Source: Cylindrodendrum hubeiense (Eukaryota > Ascomycota > Sordariomycetes > Hypocreales > Nectriaceae). Taken from it: a stretch of 64,000 nt of DNA. The notes beneath the pieces are model-generated. The model made no database searches. It worked only from the letters and a program-made list of their open reading frames with translations, and was not told where the DNA came from. Position 1 is the stretch's first letter, and each line of letters starts with the position of its first letter. The stretch covers positions 105,513 to 169,512 of the forward strand of contig JAANBB010000045.1 of assembly GCA_014621425.1 (NCBI GenBank), read 5' to 3'. A program made the translations under genes and the position numbers. This document shows positions 11,947 to 25,100 of this stretch, piece after piece.

Positions 11947-14681
11947 GGCGAGCTGCTTGCTGGTCTGTTGTGTTATCTGGGGTATTGCAGGGCCGTAAGT
12001 TGCAGCAATTATTCGTTAGAGGGATTTAGTTGCTCGTATTTCAAGGCGCAATGGGGCCCTGGAGAGGTAGTTATACGACGATTGCGCGTGTTGCGGAAAT
12101 CGGCATCTGCGGGGTCAGCCTTAAACTTGTCCAGGAACGGCGCCAGCGCCACTAAAGGGGTGTTTACGGCCTCTTGATTGGAGAGGCACGACGAACATGG
12201 CGAGAAGCTGAACTCGATCCCCGCCCCCCTGCAGGTTTAGCGACAACTGATACTCAACGCCGGCCAGTCCCTTTGCTCTGCTGATAGGGTTAATGCTTCG
12301 GTTAAGCAGCTTACGCCCAACAGAAATCAGCTGTTCCACAACACCAGGATATCATACTCAGACTTGGTCAACAACAGGCCACATAGTTTAGGCATCTACA
12401 GAAGGTTGGAACCATGCCGGTGAATGAACGGCTTGGCGTCATGAACCCGGTCACCTGCGCTCCAAACTCATGGTTGCAGAGACACTCATTGATCGACCGT
12501 TGCCGAGCATCCGAATGATTCTTGCCCCAAGAACAGACAGACCCCGCAATAGTCACAAGGGGGTGATAGAAATATGACAGAGCGGGGTTTGAGCACCATT
12601 TTCTGTCTTATTTCCATTTAATAACAATGTCCAAAGTCCTTTTCATCAGGGCGCTAATAGCGTGGATCTTGACAGCCCACACGCACCCTGCAACATCAGG
12701 TCGACTTGTCAACCACAAGCATTTATCCAGCACCAAACAAAGTCATTATCACCCCATGAGATATAGGGCGCGAATTAATACTGCGAATATAATCACGATG
12801 ACTCACCTTCCTTTGTGGACATTATTTGATCCCCAGTCCGGAATAGGTGGAGGATGTATGGACTGTCACGTGATTACTCGTGGAATTCGGCATCAAAATA
12901 CTGATTGACAATGAGATAGCGGCAAAGATAAGTAATTATCACGCGCTAGTACAGCTGGGTTGTTGGTTTTTATGATCTACTGATCTGCAACGCGATCTTT
13001 CATCCGTGCGGAGGCTCTGTGATCCATAGTTGTCCGCAGAGTTGGCAAGCGCGTTGTCAGATAATCTCACCTGGATACATTCGCTGTTCTTCATTCTCTA
13101 CAATGTCAATAATTGGAGCATTCATAAAGTAGCGTCTATGGTTCTTCATTGTAAACCCCAGTACGAGATCTTCATGAATGGTTACATGAGAGCTGGTGCA
13201 GTCCATCCTAGCTACCCTATACACGAGCTGCTACTCCACTTGAAGATGGATTTCATTGTAATTTAACACCATAACCTGTGTCTATCTTAGCTAGAGAGCT
13301 CTGGTATTTACTCTCAAACAACTCGGTCTGGTAAATACAATCTACAGAGTCTAGAGCAATATTGCGATGTACTTGGGCTGAGAAACAGCAGTAGTTGACG
13401 TTGTGAATAAAACAAAGAATTCCAACGACACCAATTAGAAACGGGCTGTTTAAAAACATGTTCATGAGGGTACTATTTTTATCACTGATATAAGCTTAAG
13501 TGCTATAAATCATTAACACTGGCACTTTGATTACATCTCCTGGTGGTTACCATTAGTGGCATCAACACTGTACCCCAGGTAAAAAAAAATTGCAATTTCA
13601 CGGAACAAGTTTTTCGCAAAAACCTCAAGACCTTTAACGATATCGGGCCTTCTGCAATTCGGTGTGATACCTTGTTGTGTGTTCCTGCTGAGCAATCATT
13701 CAGGCGTGTTCCGGTCTATCCGAAACGGCGCAGAATGAAGCCATCATGTCTATAAATAGTTTAGAGATAGAGATGATTACCCACTACCCTCGTGGGAAAG
13801 GAGCGCCAAGACATGCGCAGCAGACGTATACGCGGAGAAGACGGGCACATCGGAAGAAGCCATGATGAAAGGAGCATTAACCTCACGTGTGGCTGGAATT
13901 CTGCCTTGGACTCATGCTCGTGCCCTGGACGATTGTGAGTCTGCCTTGGATTCTCGCTTGAGTGCATCTCTGCATCTCTGCTTTGCCTCGCTGCACGGAC
14001 GATGGGCCATGAATGGCCATGGGTCTAGACTGCAGAGTGAGGCGATACGAGACGAAGGTGCAACACACCGGGACCACGATGGACCACAATTGTACCGTGC
14101 TCCGTCGCTTTGGGATGATTTTGGATGATTTTAGATGACTCTTTATGAACACTTGGGCGTTTCCGGCAAAGCTCGAGCTATCATTTGTGGGTCGAGGGAT
14201 TGTTTTGAGTTCGTGCTCATCTCCAATTCCCACGGCGGCGTCAAGGCGTCGACCTCGCTTTCGCATCCGTCCATGATTGGCCAGCCCTGTGTGGCCAGAC
14301 TCCCTTGCCTGCGTTCCATGATTCCGCCAGGCTGTGCCAGTTTTTCCCACCCCTAAACACCGTAATTGCAACGAGAGCGCCGTGTCTAAGCCTTCGGACA
14401 TTCGTCATTAAGGAAGCCGTCGTTGCGGTGCGCTTTGTACAAATTCGCGCGTCACGCTCGGTATCGCCATTTCAGAGACGCACCCGCAATTCTAGGCCTC
14501 CTCGCTGTTCTTCGCCCTATCGTCGCCCTATCCCTATCCGCCCTCCTCGCGACACCCCGGTCGCCTCGGTCTCGGTCTCGGTATTTGCCCTTGGCGGTTG
14601 TCGTGCTCTCCTTGGCTGTTGCGCGTCGTCGCGTGGCCCGTTCGATCAGTGCCGGCATTGATCCCCCGCAGAACGACAGCG
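11947..14681. other. Long intergenic region
   Basis: About 2.7 kb. The first 400 bp hold short minus-strand frames (12000-12340) that could be a gene relic, but no family is recognisable. 12900-13800 is A/T-rich and empty. 14300-14680 is C/T-rich and probably the leader of the Zn2Cys6 gene. Confidence 0.4.
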
Positions 14682-16118
14682 ATGCCTCGCCTGGGCTACA
14701 AGAAATCCCGACGGGGCTGCCAGCGCTGCAAGCAGAGACGTGTCAAGGTAATCGCCGGCGCGGGGGCATAACGCGGGTGCATCTCACTAAAATCTCATCA
14801 GTGTGACGAGAACCGGCCATGCTCGGCCTGCACCAGGCACGGCCTGGAATGCTCCTACGTGGAGCAGAGCCCTTCCAATGCCGGGGGATCGGCAAGGAGC
14901 GTCTCCCTGACCCCGAGTGACTCAACAGCTTCGGTAGCCATGCTGCCACAGGTACGTGGAACCTACGTGGAACCGTGGGCAGGACATGCATCATGACATC
15001 ACGACGAATCATGCTCACTCATACTCACCAATCATCCGTAGGACACCATTCACTCTGCAACAAGCCCGCTGGATCTGGCGCAGCACTCACTCCTCAACAG
15101 TCACGCCCCAGCCGCGGCAGTTCAAACCCCCCCTGATCACGGCTGGGGCAGCACCAACAACGCCGCTGACCAGTTCCCGTATTTTGATAAGTTTGTGACT
15201 GGTCCGGGATCTACCGACCAGAGCCCATGGCTTACCGATCTGGAACTTATGCACCACTACACATCATCCACCTTCCTGACTCTCCCTCGCGCCGCCGACC
15301 TCCAGCAGATATGGCAGATTGAGATCCCGAGGCTGGCCATGTCCCATGCATTTCTCCTGCACCAAATCTTGGCCATCTCAGCACACCACCAGAGCCAATT
15401 TCAGCCAGATCGATATGGCCACTACTCGATTTGCGCATCACTACATCAAAACGAGACTATTGCTGGTCTCCGGACCGCTCTCGCGCAAGTCACTGAGGAA
15501 ACATGCCCTGAAGTGTTTGTCGCAGCGTCCATGCTCTCTATCTGCGCCTTTGCATCCTTCTCCAGCTATGGAGGCGTCAGTGAAAAGCCTCATATTGATG
15601 ATCTGATCGACGTCTTCCAGCTCACTCGGGGCATGAGCAAGATCCTCAACTCATATAATGATGTACTACACCAGAGCAAACTAAGGGAGTTATTTCTGAA
15701 AGAAGACAGCTGCGGGCCGGCGCCGCTTCTTGCTGCCGTGATTGAGCAGCTGCATCATTTAAAGATACCCGAGACGGTTCACCATACAGCCGCCTCCATC
15801 TTCCACCAATCAATTTCCGAAGTCATTACTTGGGTCGAAAACGCAGTCTTTAGCACTTCCTCACCCGAACTCCGAGTGTGCGTGAGCTTTCCCATATGCC
15901 TAACGGAGGAGTTTATGGATCTACTTCGGCAGCACCACCCTGTTGCATTAACAATTGTCGCCTACTATTGTGTGGTTTTGCACTATGCAGGCTTAAATCA
16001 CTGGTTTTTATGTGGGTGGGGTAGAAGCATTATCGAGGACATCGTTGCCAACATGGATCCGAGTTGGAGGAACGTCTTGGAATGGCCATTAGCGGTAATA
16101 GAGAATGGCCTTCAATGA
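14682..16118 (+). CDS. Zn(II)2Cys6 transcription factor
   Basis: Three exons (14682-14747, 14802-14951, 15042-16118) encode 430 residues. The N-terminus is a basic stretch (GYKKSRRG) followed by the binuclear cluster with spacing C-X2-C-X6-C-X5-C-X2-C-X6-C at residues 13-40. The first intron falls exactly inside the cluster, before the third cysteine, as in many fungal C6 genes. A Ser/Thr-rich linker leads to a helical domain starting with LTDLELMHHYTSSTF and ending with EWPLAVIENG, the arrangement of sterol-uptake-control (Upc2)-type and related C6 regulators. It should be a nuclear DNA-binding regulator; its targets are unknown. Nothing adjacent looks like an obvious regulated cluster. Confidence 0.85.
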
Positions 16119-16616
16119 ATACAAATGAAACTCTCCACTTCAAACCATCTTCTTAATTATTGCAAGTGACACAGCATGCATGACGCACGGAGGGACAACC
16201 CTGCGATCTCAAGATGCATCTGTCTGCAGCCTGAGGTTGCAGGACCCGGCACTCAAAGGATACCCCGGGATTGAGCTGCCGCTGGACTCGTAGGACCCCT
16301 CGCAGTTTAGAAGCAAGAGATCATCGAACTTCTCTACACACAACTTTCATGACCGCACCATCTCTAGTATTCTTTATGTTTTGCTGTTTGTTTATTTCTC
16401 GCAATACTTCTAAAACCGCTGAATAATCGACTGACCCGGCCCGCGCTCATAAAATACAAAAGAAATCATAAAATGTCTAAACCTTATCCCCCCAAAACCC
16501 CTCAATCGCATTTTACACTAGAGCCATAGCGTTGGACCTAGAAGCAACGAGTCCTCTAGACTTGGTGGCATTGCCATGGTAGTTTCTAACCCATGCCCGG
16601 CATCTGCACCAACTCT
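16119..16616. other. Convergent intergenic region
   Basis: 498 bp between two converging genes, presumably holding both 3' untranslated regions. No gene is seen. Confidence 0.5.
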
Positions 16617-17266
16617 CTATGACGACTGTCGGTAAACTTGGAGAGTCGCTAATGATTCTTGGTCTTCCCTCTGGCCGGAAATCTTGTTGCCGCGAGTGGA
16701 CTTGTGGTTGCGGAAGTGATACCAGTCCAAAACAGACAGGATGGCAGTGTAGTTTGCGAGGATGCTAAAACAAGATGTTAGTCGGGTTCTCGATTGCTGA
16801 AGTCACCGTGTGGACATACTTTAGAATGCCGGCGACGGCGACTACGACCCAGCCTAAAGTGCAGCTCGTTCCCTCGCAGCCATTCTTCTTAAGGTTGGCT
16901 TGAAGCGTCATAAATGCAACCGCTCCCCAGAACACAACCTCCAACGAATTGAGGATCGCACAGGCCTTCAAGCTTGCCCATCGGTTGAGTGCGTCAACAT
17001 GCTCGGTGAGGAGCTGGTAAAAAATGATGATGAGAGATTTGGCACCCTGGGCTTGTCAGTATTTTGAATGAAGTCGAAATGCGAAGCTAGCTTACCATGC
17101 CGAGTCCGATGGTTGTGGACCGTCCGCGGGGTGCGTTCTTCATCAACATCCGGGCAGCCGACAGGCCAATCACAATGACGACAAAGACGATCTGAACAAA
17201 GTGCATGGGCGTCTTGTATCTGGGCGCAAAGTAGGGCTCGAACTTCTTGAGTGATGCGAACGCCAT
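16617..17266 (-). CDS. Four-TM MARVEL-type membrane protein
   Basis: Three exons (17266-17096, 17046-16820, 16764-16617) encode 181 residues. Four hydrophobic segments are visible: VQIVFVVIVIGLSAARML (about 24-42), the IGLGMGAKSLIIIFYQLL region (52-69), CAILNSLEVVFWGAVAFMTL (84-103), and WVVVAVAGILNILANYTAILSVL (117-139). Two cysteines in the loop before TM4 (KNGCEGTSC) are typical of the MARVEL-domain layout shared with fungal Nce102-like and related proteins, which organise plasma-membrane microdomains. The C-terminus is short, charged and cytosolic. The intron frames join cleanly (GTAAGC...CCCAG, GTATGT...TTTAG). The family call rests on topology and is moderate; the exact role is unknown. 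Confidence 0.7.
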
Positions 17267-18386
17267 CTTGGAGATTGGAGATCGGAGATTGGAGATTGAA
17301 GGTTGGAAAGCGTTGATGTTTGTTGTGTTGGTGGATAGAATGAGATGTCGAGTCGATGGTGAGTTGGATGATGAAAAGCCCAATAATCATGTTCTTTGCG
17401 ACAGTTTATATGGCAAGACGATATCAGACATGAAGCTGATCAATCTATTTTAACGCCGTCTAAACAGAAAGCGAAACTCTGCCATAGCCTTCACACTAGC
17501 CCCGGAAAACTGCGGTTTGGACTTCAAGCGCACACTTGCGACAGCCCGGATGTCCGCCGGGACGATGCATTGAAACAAGATCTGCGTCACAGCCTCAAAT
17601 GGCAAGCGTTTCCCAGCCAGAACTCCATGATAGGGTTTAATAAGGTTGGGCGTAGCGAATTGCGTCCCTGCTCATGTAGGCCCGAGTTCACTGTGCTGCA
17701 GCAACCAAGATTAAAGGTGGGGAGCATGTCGCTCTCGCTTTCGGCTTCGCGCCCGTTCTCGGTGCCGGTCCCAGCGGAACAATGGGTGGACCTCCCCCTA
17801 GCCTGAGACGCATGCTCAACGATGCGCCGTAGGCCACTCCGGGGGCGTTGGCAAGCCATCCAACGTGTCAGGACCTTTTGAGGTGCTCAGCCTCAGTTGC
17901 GACGAAGCTGGAATATTAAGTCCCTGGCTCTCTGCAATTTCAACGAACCCGGATTTGCAGCTTGATGCGGTGTACCGTTGTCTCCCGATTTTGTCGTCTG
18001 ATGTCCTGGGCGCGCTCAAGCATTGCCAATGCGTAGCGTTGCACACGGGCCCTCGTACGGATCAGTTCCAAGCACCTGGGCACACGAGATAGCGTATTGA
18101 TCTACACTAAGTATAGACCCATGACGACGCGCTAGGACGGCAGATGGCAAATCAGCAGCTCAGAGCAGAGTACGGAAAGATTAAATGCCTAACGCATGCA
18201 CCTTGAGCTGAAGAAGCTCTGTTTCCCCGTTCTTCTTACCTTCCTGATCCTCTCAACACCTTTTACAATCGTGTAACCGTTTCTTCCCACCCTTTTACTT
18301 CATACTGCCGATACTCGGCCACCGCAAAGGTAAGCTTATTGCCATCCCTGGCACGACTGAGGATCTAACCATGTAACGCAGACATA
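17267..18386. other. Divergent intergenic region
   Basis: 1.1 kb between divergent genes. At 17266-17310 the leader of the membrane-protein gene has short GAGATTGGAGATCGGAGATTGG direct repeats. At about 18328-18380 a possible 5'-UTR intron (GTAAGC...CGCAG) sits just before the LITAF-type start. No gene is seen. Confidence 0.45.
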
Positions 18387-19263
18387 ATGCAGCGTTCCAA
18401 CCGAAACGAGATTCCCCAGACACCGAGCGATTGGGTTGTATCGCCGATGCCCTCAGAAGCGTCGACTCTCTCGACAGACACATATTGCACCGTGTCTCCT
18501 CCTCCCTACACGCCCACAGATGCCACGTCACTGGCATCGCGATGCGCCGACGAGAAAGATCGCCCCGAGCATGTTGGAGGAATCCGCCCCGACGAGAGCA
18601 TAAGCCAAGTGAATGCGAATAGGTTCAACCGATACAACACAGCAGCCGACGATGGATCATCACTACCAGAGGTAGTCTACAGCGATCTACCTGAGGTGGT
18701 TCCGAGCGTATTGCCCGAGGTGACATCGAGCACACTCCCACAAGCAGCCCATAGCGACTTGCCCCAAGTGGTCAGCGGCCCAGACTTGCCGTTGGTACAC
18801 AGTTCGTTACCCGAGGCAACGACGGGTCTGGTGGTTACCGCAAACAATCAGGAGGTGATGACAATGGAATCGTCCCAGACAACCGTCACACCTCTGCATC
18901 TACTAGGAGACCAGTCTGAATTTATCGACTGTCCCTTTTGTGAAAAGCAAACGAAAACAAGAGTCAAGAAGAAGCCGTCCAATGCAACACAGTAAGCAGG
19001 CTTGAAGCTTCAGATAGAGTCATTGTTAACATGATTCTAGCATCCAAGCCGTTATCCTTCTGCTTACCACGGTGTGCGGAGTGGTGGCGCCGTACATTAA
19101 GTCTTGGTCATTCGACATTGAGCAATATTGCGTTCAATGCAGCAACAGGATCACTCACCGACCGCAAGGCAAAGAACTTTACGTTTGCAAACAACCCGCC
19201 TCGGTCCGGGAAGTTTCCAAATATGCCGTGGCGAGCTTGGATTCAGTTAAAGTCCAATCATGA
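18387..19263 (+). CDS. LITAF-domain membrane protein with PPxY motif
   Basis: Two exons (18387-18991, 19041-19263) encode 275 residues. The C-terminal domain has the LITAF architecture: CPFC near residue 185, a hydrophobic helix (IQAVILLLTTVCGVVAPYI, 203-221), then CVQC about 12 residues later. In this family the two CxxC halves bind one zinc and the helix dips into the membrane of late endosomes or the plasma membrane. The N-terminal part is disordered, with a PPPYTP motif (PPxY, a likely site for HECT/WW ubiquitin ligases) and a degenerate repeat of (S/D)LPEV units between about 92 and 150. A role in endosomal sorting is inferred. The intron splits a His codon exactly between NAT and IQAV. 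Confidence 0.8.
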
Positions 19264-19901
19264 GGATTTCAATCTTTACTATCTGGGGTTTCGGTAATCG
19301 AGCGACTTGGAGGTCAAACTCAGGATTGCATTATGCTGGAGAAAATTTACTTGGTGTTTGGGTTGATTTATGTCGGCGCTGGAGAGTTCGGTTGGTTTCG
19401 TGTTTGGAGCAGGATGTCATATAAATAATAGCGAGGCGCGGCCAAAACATGGAGACAAGGGTTAGAGGTGGATGGCGGTGTCCAATTATTGCATATAGGT
19501 TCAGGGAAGGGAACCAGGTCTGAGACGACAGGTATTTCTGAGAGCCACATTTCTAACGAGGTGGATATATGTGACGAACAAGTCACACCACTTTCGATTA
19601 GAATATCCTACCTTTTCGGGTGCCTAACATAGGTTATTTCTTTATTCTTGTTAGATAATATATGCTCAACTGAACATAACCCCATGCCCTGATTGATCAG
19701 GTAATTGCTCTCTAACCAGGCCCTGTCCTCTATAACCAATCATCTAGTCGCCACAGCTCTCTATATTTATTACAATTTGGCCAACACAAAGAGAGATAAA
19801 TCCAATCAAGGTTATTGCTTGCACTTGGTAGTAGTGGTAGCTCGGATCAGCTGGATGCGGATGATTCTGGCTTGCTCATCTTCGAGAACATCGACCCAGA
19901 G
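19264..19901. other. Convergent intergenic region
   Basis: About 640 bp, A/T-rich, between converging genes. No gene is seen. Confidence 0.45.
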
Positions 19902-22173
19902 TTACAGCTTACGCTCCCTAATAAGCAAAGCGGCGATAAGTGCAAGGAAGGAAAAGATAATGGAGATTCCTAATTAGGTTAGTAAAGATACCAAATCAGC
20001 ACAATGGAGTCTACTTACCGTGGCTGTATTCAATTCCCTTCACATAGCCCTCAACCAAGACCTCAGCGACCTTCTTGGGTGCCTCGTCAATGAAAGTGAC
20101 ACTCTCGGTTGCTTTTTTGATGACCTATGTCGAGTCAGTTGTGATATTCTTAAAATGAAACACAAAATCTTGGCTACTTACCTCGTCAATCAAAGACTTG
20201 TTCATGCCTTGCTTTGCCAATTTAACCTGGACGACCCGTCTCAGGATGACTTGCGTACTGGCACTTGAAGCCGCCAAGCCCACAATGCAGCCTATTGTGC
20301 CGGTGAGGTAGAGTCCTGATGCAGCCACAGCTTTGTCTCCTGGGTTAATAGCTGACTGCAGCGCAATAAATACGGCACTCTGCGCGATGCCAGTACCCAT
20401 GCCACTTTTGAATTGAGTTAGCGTCTTTCCTTCGAAGCCAGAGGAATCTCTTACCCAGGGATAACGTAGAGTGACTCTGCCCATCCAGTGTGCCCCGTCC
20501 AACGCAGAAGCATCAACCCGTAGCTAGACATAGAAAAAATGGACGAGGCGATGATAAGATTTCTATAGCGACCAGTTCTGTAGCCTGTTAGCAAGTGTAT
20601 GTTTCACATTTGACTGTGTTCTAACCTCTGTATCAAAGCTCCGGAGAAAATGCCGCCAACAGTGTTTCCAATGACTGCGGGAAAGAGATGCGCGCCTGCG
20701 ATGGTGCTAGAAACGCGCTGAGTAACCTGAAAGTAAATGGGCACCGAGTACATCATCTGTGATCAAAGGTTAGCAATGGTCTGGGTCTGTCTGGAAGTGG
20801 ACTTGCCCCCAGTTGTGCTCCAGACTGTGCTGCGATGATGAAGTACGACATGGTGACGTTGCGCTCGCGGAACAGGCGGAGTGGAAAGATGGGTTCTTTG
20901 GCCCAGCCAGCTTCCACGCGCACGAAGAAGAAGAGGAGCAAAATGCCGGCTCCAACAAGAGAAAATACCAGGGGGTGAGTCCAAGGAACCTTTTGGCCTC
21001 CGATCTCAAGCGGGAGCATGAGTGCCAAAATTCCGGTACCGAGAAGGAATGCACCCAGGCCGTCAATTCTGGCAAGCGAGTTGCCTAGTCCAACTTCATT
21101 ATCAACCTGATCAGAAGAGGAGTCTGGCAGCAATATCCAGCAGAGGAGCGCAGCCACGACGAAAACCGGCACTTGGCCAAGGAAGGACCTGAAGAGATGT
21201 TAGATTGATGCGGTCGGACAGGGTTGTCGACAGGGGAGTCGACAGGGGACATACCATCTCCAACCGATAGTATCAGCCAACCACCCGCCCAATGGACCAC
21301 CCAAACTTCGGCCGACAGTTGCAATTACGTTCAAATAGCTTTGCCACGATGCAACCTCTCTGAGCGGAGCCAGGTCTAGCGAATGGTTAGCTCTCATCTC
21401 AAATCTCTGTTGCTCTCACATACCCGTTATGATCACAGAGACCAGTGCCATCATTCCAGCGCCTCCTGACCCGGAGATGAGTCGCCCTATAATGACTTGC
21501 CACATCGTTTGGCCGGCGCCGCTTCAAAGTTGTTAATCTCCAAACATCTCGATAGTTTCAGGGCGAACTTACACAAGGCCACTATTTAGCAGTTAGAAAC
21601 GTTCGGATATTTAGGGATAGAGGAGATGAGACTTACCAACCGACGGCGAAAAGGCCATAACAAACTATGAGGATAGGTTTCCGACCGTAGATATCACTAA
21701 GCTTGCCATACTGCGTGCGAACCCAAATTAGACCGGTTTCTTGTCGGGTGCGAGGATTGAACCAATTGGCGTACCAGGGATTGAGTGGCGGCTCCAGCGA
21801 GCATGAAGCTAATGAACAGCCAACTTGAGTCTTCCAAATCCCCGAATTCGGACGCGATAACGGGATGTGTCGCCAGAACCAAGGATGCATCTATACTGGA
21901 AGTGAAGACACCTGGCGAGTATTAGATTGAGACGCCGTTGCTCAGCTTGGTCGAGGACTCACCGATGAGTAGGGCCGCTACCACTCGAGCAATGTATGAG
22001 TTGCTGTACTTTGGCTTTGACACTGTGGACTCTGAGTCGTTTGAGCTTTCGCAGTCGGCAGGCACGGAGCCGTAGCCATTTTGTTGAAATCGCGCATCAT
22101 CGCCGGGCGTCGTGTTGGACAAAAGTCGAGACGCCTCAGTCGGATTATCGATGTTCTCTGCTCGGATTGTCAT
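19902..22173 (-). CDS. MFS transporter, DHA2 (14-TM) drug / basic amino acid type
   Basis: Twelve exons join in frame to 560 residues: 22173-21963, 21911-21775, 21710-21637, 21581-21573, 21521-21424, 21375-21255, 21188-20807, 20756-20626, 20577-20455, 20404-20182, 20124-20019, 19969-19902. After a polar N-terminus the first helices contain DASLVLATHPVIASEF and the MFS signature A GKLSDIYGRKP; a later block reads GWLADTIGWRW. The sequence best fits the Vba/Fnx1 branch of DHA2 proton antiporters, which move basic amino acids into the vacuole or export toxic compounds. Oddities are a 9-nt microexon (21573-21581) and a GC-AG intron after 20807, both needed to keep the frame. Substrate unknown. 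Confidence 0.85.
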
Positions 22174-25100
22174 GTTGCGGCAACAGCCAGTGGCTACAGT
22201 GTAAGCGGCTCAGATGCTCTGCACGACAGAATCCGATGATGAATGTCTCGGTTTGATCATTTTCCACGACGCGCATCCGCTAATCTTTGAGCTCGGAATG
22301 AAGGGCGCGCGTGATTGTCCCTAGTAAGCACACCATCACGGAGCCCCACTTGCGCGCCATCATGGTAACCGTCGGAGACCGACGCGGCTAGGTGGAAACG
22401 ATGCTTATCAGGAAAGGCCTAAACGAGAAAATCCGGGGCGCCATTTGTTATTGCCGAGGTTTCTTATGGGGAAGCTGACGGTGGCTTTTAACGCCGCTTA
22501 TTTCTGACAGTTGATGAAAATAAGAAAAGCCATAAGCATGGAACGATGAATAAATGACACCAAGGAAAGTAACTCATAAAGGGAATTGTTTTTTCTCCTT
22601 CAGAAAATAGTTGTAAATTAACAACACTGGATGTGTTTATGTCAAGATAGTACTCACCGTCGCCCTCATGCCATTTAATTACTCTTCTGCCACACACTTC
22701 TAGTCTCAGCCAGCTAGTGTCCAATATTTGATACAGGTAGAATCGGTGTCATCATCATCAAAATCATTGACAACGCCCTATAGCAGGGGTTCCTGAGCCG
22801 CCATTTGACCGAATCCTTGGCTCTAATCATCGACTCAGCCAATAAACAAGCCTCAATTCAATGCAGTAATCCTCCCCTCTCCAACCTGATACGAGCAGTT
22901 ATGTCATACTGGTGCCATGAGGTTGTCGTATGTTGGAGTTTCCGTTGAAGAGTGATTGCTTTTGAGTGTAGTGTCGCAGAGGGGTCGTATTTCAGACCTA
23001 ATCGGGCGATATACGCCACTGCCCCCTGTCGGGTTATTATTAGCCGCCACCTACTCTGAGGCATCCCGTTGCTTTCGAGGATAGTATAAAATCACATGTC
23101 AAAAGTCTGACAATGCCGCAGCACCAACTCCACTTTCCATGCAGTGACTGGAGATAAGAGGGGTGTAATGACTAGAAAGCTCTCCAACACGTTCCAGCCC
23201 GACGCCATGTTGCATCATCACCGAATTCACAGAACTAAAGCATGCCAGCATTGAGCGAGAGATCTGGTAAAGGCAACCACAAGCTGCGGTGGTAGAATAT
23301 TTTAGGCAACGTCTGACAGACCCTCGCCAACAAATCACAAGTATTCTGACATCCCAAGTCCAATGAATGGATTTGAGACGGTAGGTATGTCTTAACGCAC
23401 AAATGCAACTGTCACATCAATCAGCTGCTGAGATCACGGTCCGGTCCCAAGGACCTCCATCCTCTGCCGCTCCATCACTGCATTGCTCCATCGGCGTTCG
23501 TCTCTCAGGCGGGCAGCCCTAAGGTTACAATAGCGTCGTCTGTAGGAGCAGCGACGAGTGCTCTGTAGAAATGAAGATCTTCTCATTCTCATGTACACTC
23601 TTTCCTTTCAGATGCAACAACAGACCCAGTGGCTAGCGACCACGCCTCAAGGAAAAACAACCAAATGACTAAAGTGTCGCGGGGGCGGTTGGCGATGGGA
23701 AATGATCGAGTTCTTCCCATTTTCGCTGTTCTTCAAAAGGCCAAGAATGAAGTTCATTTCTTTCTTTGCAGGCGGTAACAACTGAACTAACTGTATTGCA
23801 GTTTCCGTGTGCTCTCAGGTAAGAGTAGACGTGTCAACAGCCAGATAGACAGCTAAGAATTAAGACTCACCGCAACTTCAGGGGGGCTTTAGTGTGTGCA
23901 TGAAAGAAGATTTGGGCTGGCTGAAGAATCACCCCTCAGTAGCTGCTTTGATGTGGTGTAGGAATACGAAAATGGACGGAGCTAAACAAAACATGATTTG
24001 GATGAATTTAGCGCGGCTTCTTATTGGGGATGTTTCAACTAGTTGTTTGGGTGGTGTTTCTATGCTGAGACATGCAGCAATGCAGCCATATCAACCACGT
24101 GTGCATTTCGGATCAACCGTTATGTCTTAGCTACGAATGGTGCCGAGGCTGAATACATCGGTTATACCGGAAGAGACGGCGGCGCTATTATCTTGTATGG
24201 TATGGCATGGCTGTTCTCAGCTCTCAGTAGTTGCAACTTCGCGTTATTATGAGATCTACTCTCTTTACGCCTAGCTCAATGCTCGAGACATGATGAGCTT
24301 CGAGATGAGTAGCACAATGAGGCCTGGGCGATTGGGTAGAGCTGAACATCCAAACAGCAACCTTTGCATATCCCTTCTCAACACGTATTAGGTGGTTTAC
24401 CTTTAGTGGCTAGCTTGACTTTAGCGTGCTACCCATGTGGCCAGACATGGCGGCGAAAATAGAGCTGAGCCTTACTTTGGGGGAACGATGGCTGCAGTCA
24501 AGTGACATGTGTTTGCAAATCATTCTATCGCATTTTCAATAGTGTCTATCCCGGGCCGTCGTGGTGTCATCTCTCCTGCCCCGAGGCCCTAGCGAGGTCG
24601 CTGGGTATTGAACCAATGCGACCGCAATGTGATACGTAACGGTGTGACTTGTAGAGCTGGCTAACGAGCTTTGGGAGGGGTACCCTACTCGTAGGGGCCG
24701 TGGCGATGCCCAGCAGAGAACTCGCCCCTAAGGGGTCTGGAGGCTGCATACAAACCAGGATCTGCATGGGTCTCCGTACCGCGAGCCTTGACACTGGGAC
24801 ATCCTACCGACCGCAGTAGTGCAAAACTATTCAGCCTCAGTTCCACGTAGCTATTAGTCGCATTTTATTGTATTCTATACGCAAACTATTGGAGCTAGCA
24901 GGAAGCCCGGCGTGTAGCGTGGCGTCGACTATGTCTTAGACAGGGGTCGACTTGAAGACAACTCGCGTGGCAACATTTTCAGGTCCCTTGTTTTCCCCAG
25001 GCTAGACCAATGTGGACCCCGCCCCGTCCCGCCAAACTACCAAGCGGTGCATGGAGTTTATGCATGTCTGAAACATATACAGACTTCGGTATGGAGGGCT

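Noticed and set aside
12000..12340. Overlapping minus-strand frames that look partly protein-like
   Set aside because: Two frames would have to be joined and no family is recognised; may be a gene relic but cannot be supported.
13883..14401. Minus-strand frame of 172 codons upstream of the Zn2Cys6 gene
   Set aside because: No domain, no promoter features and a composition without any protein-like pattern.
17396..17806. Plus-strand frame of 136 codons
   Set aside because: Low-quality composition, no motif, and it lies in the divergent promoter region.
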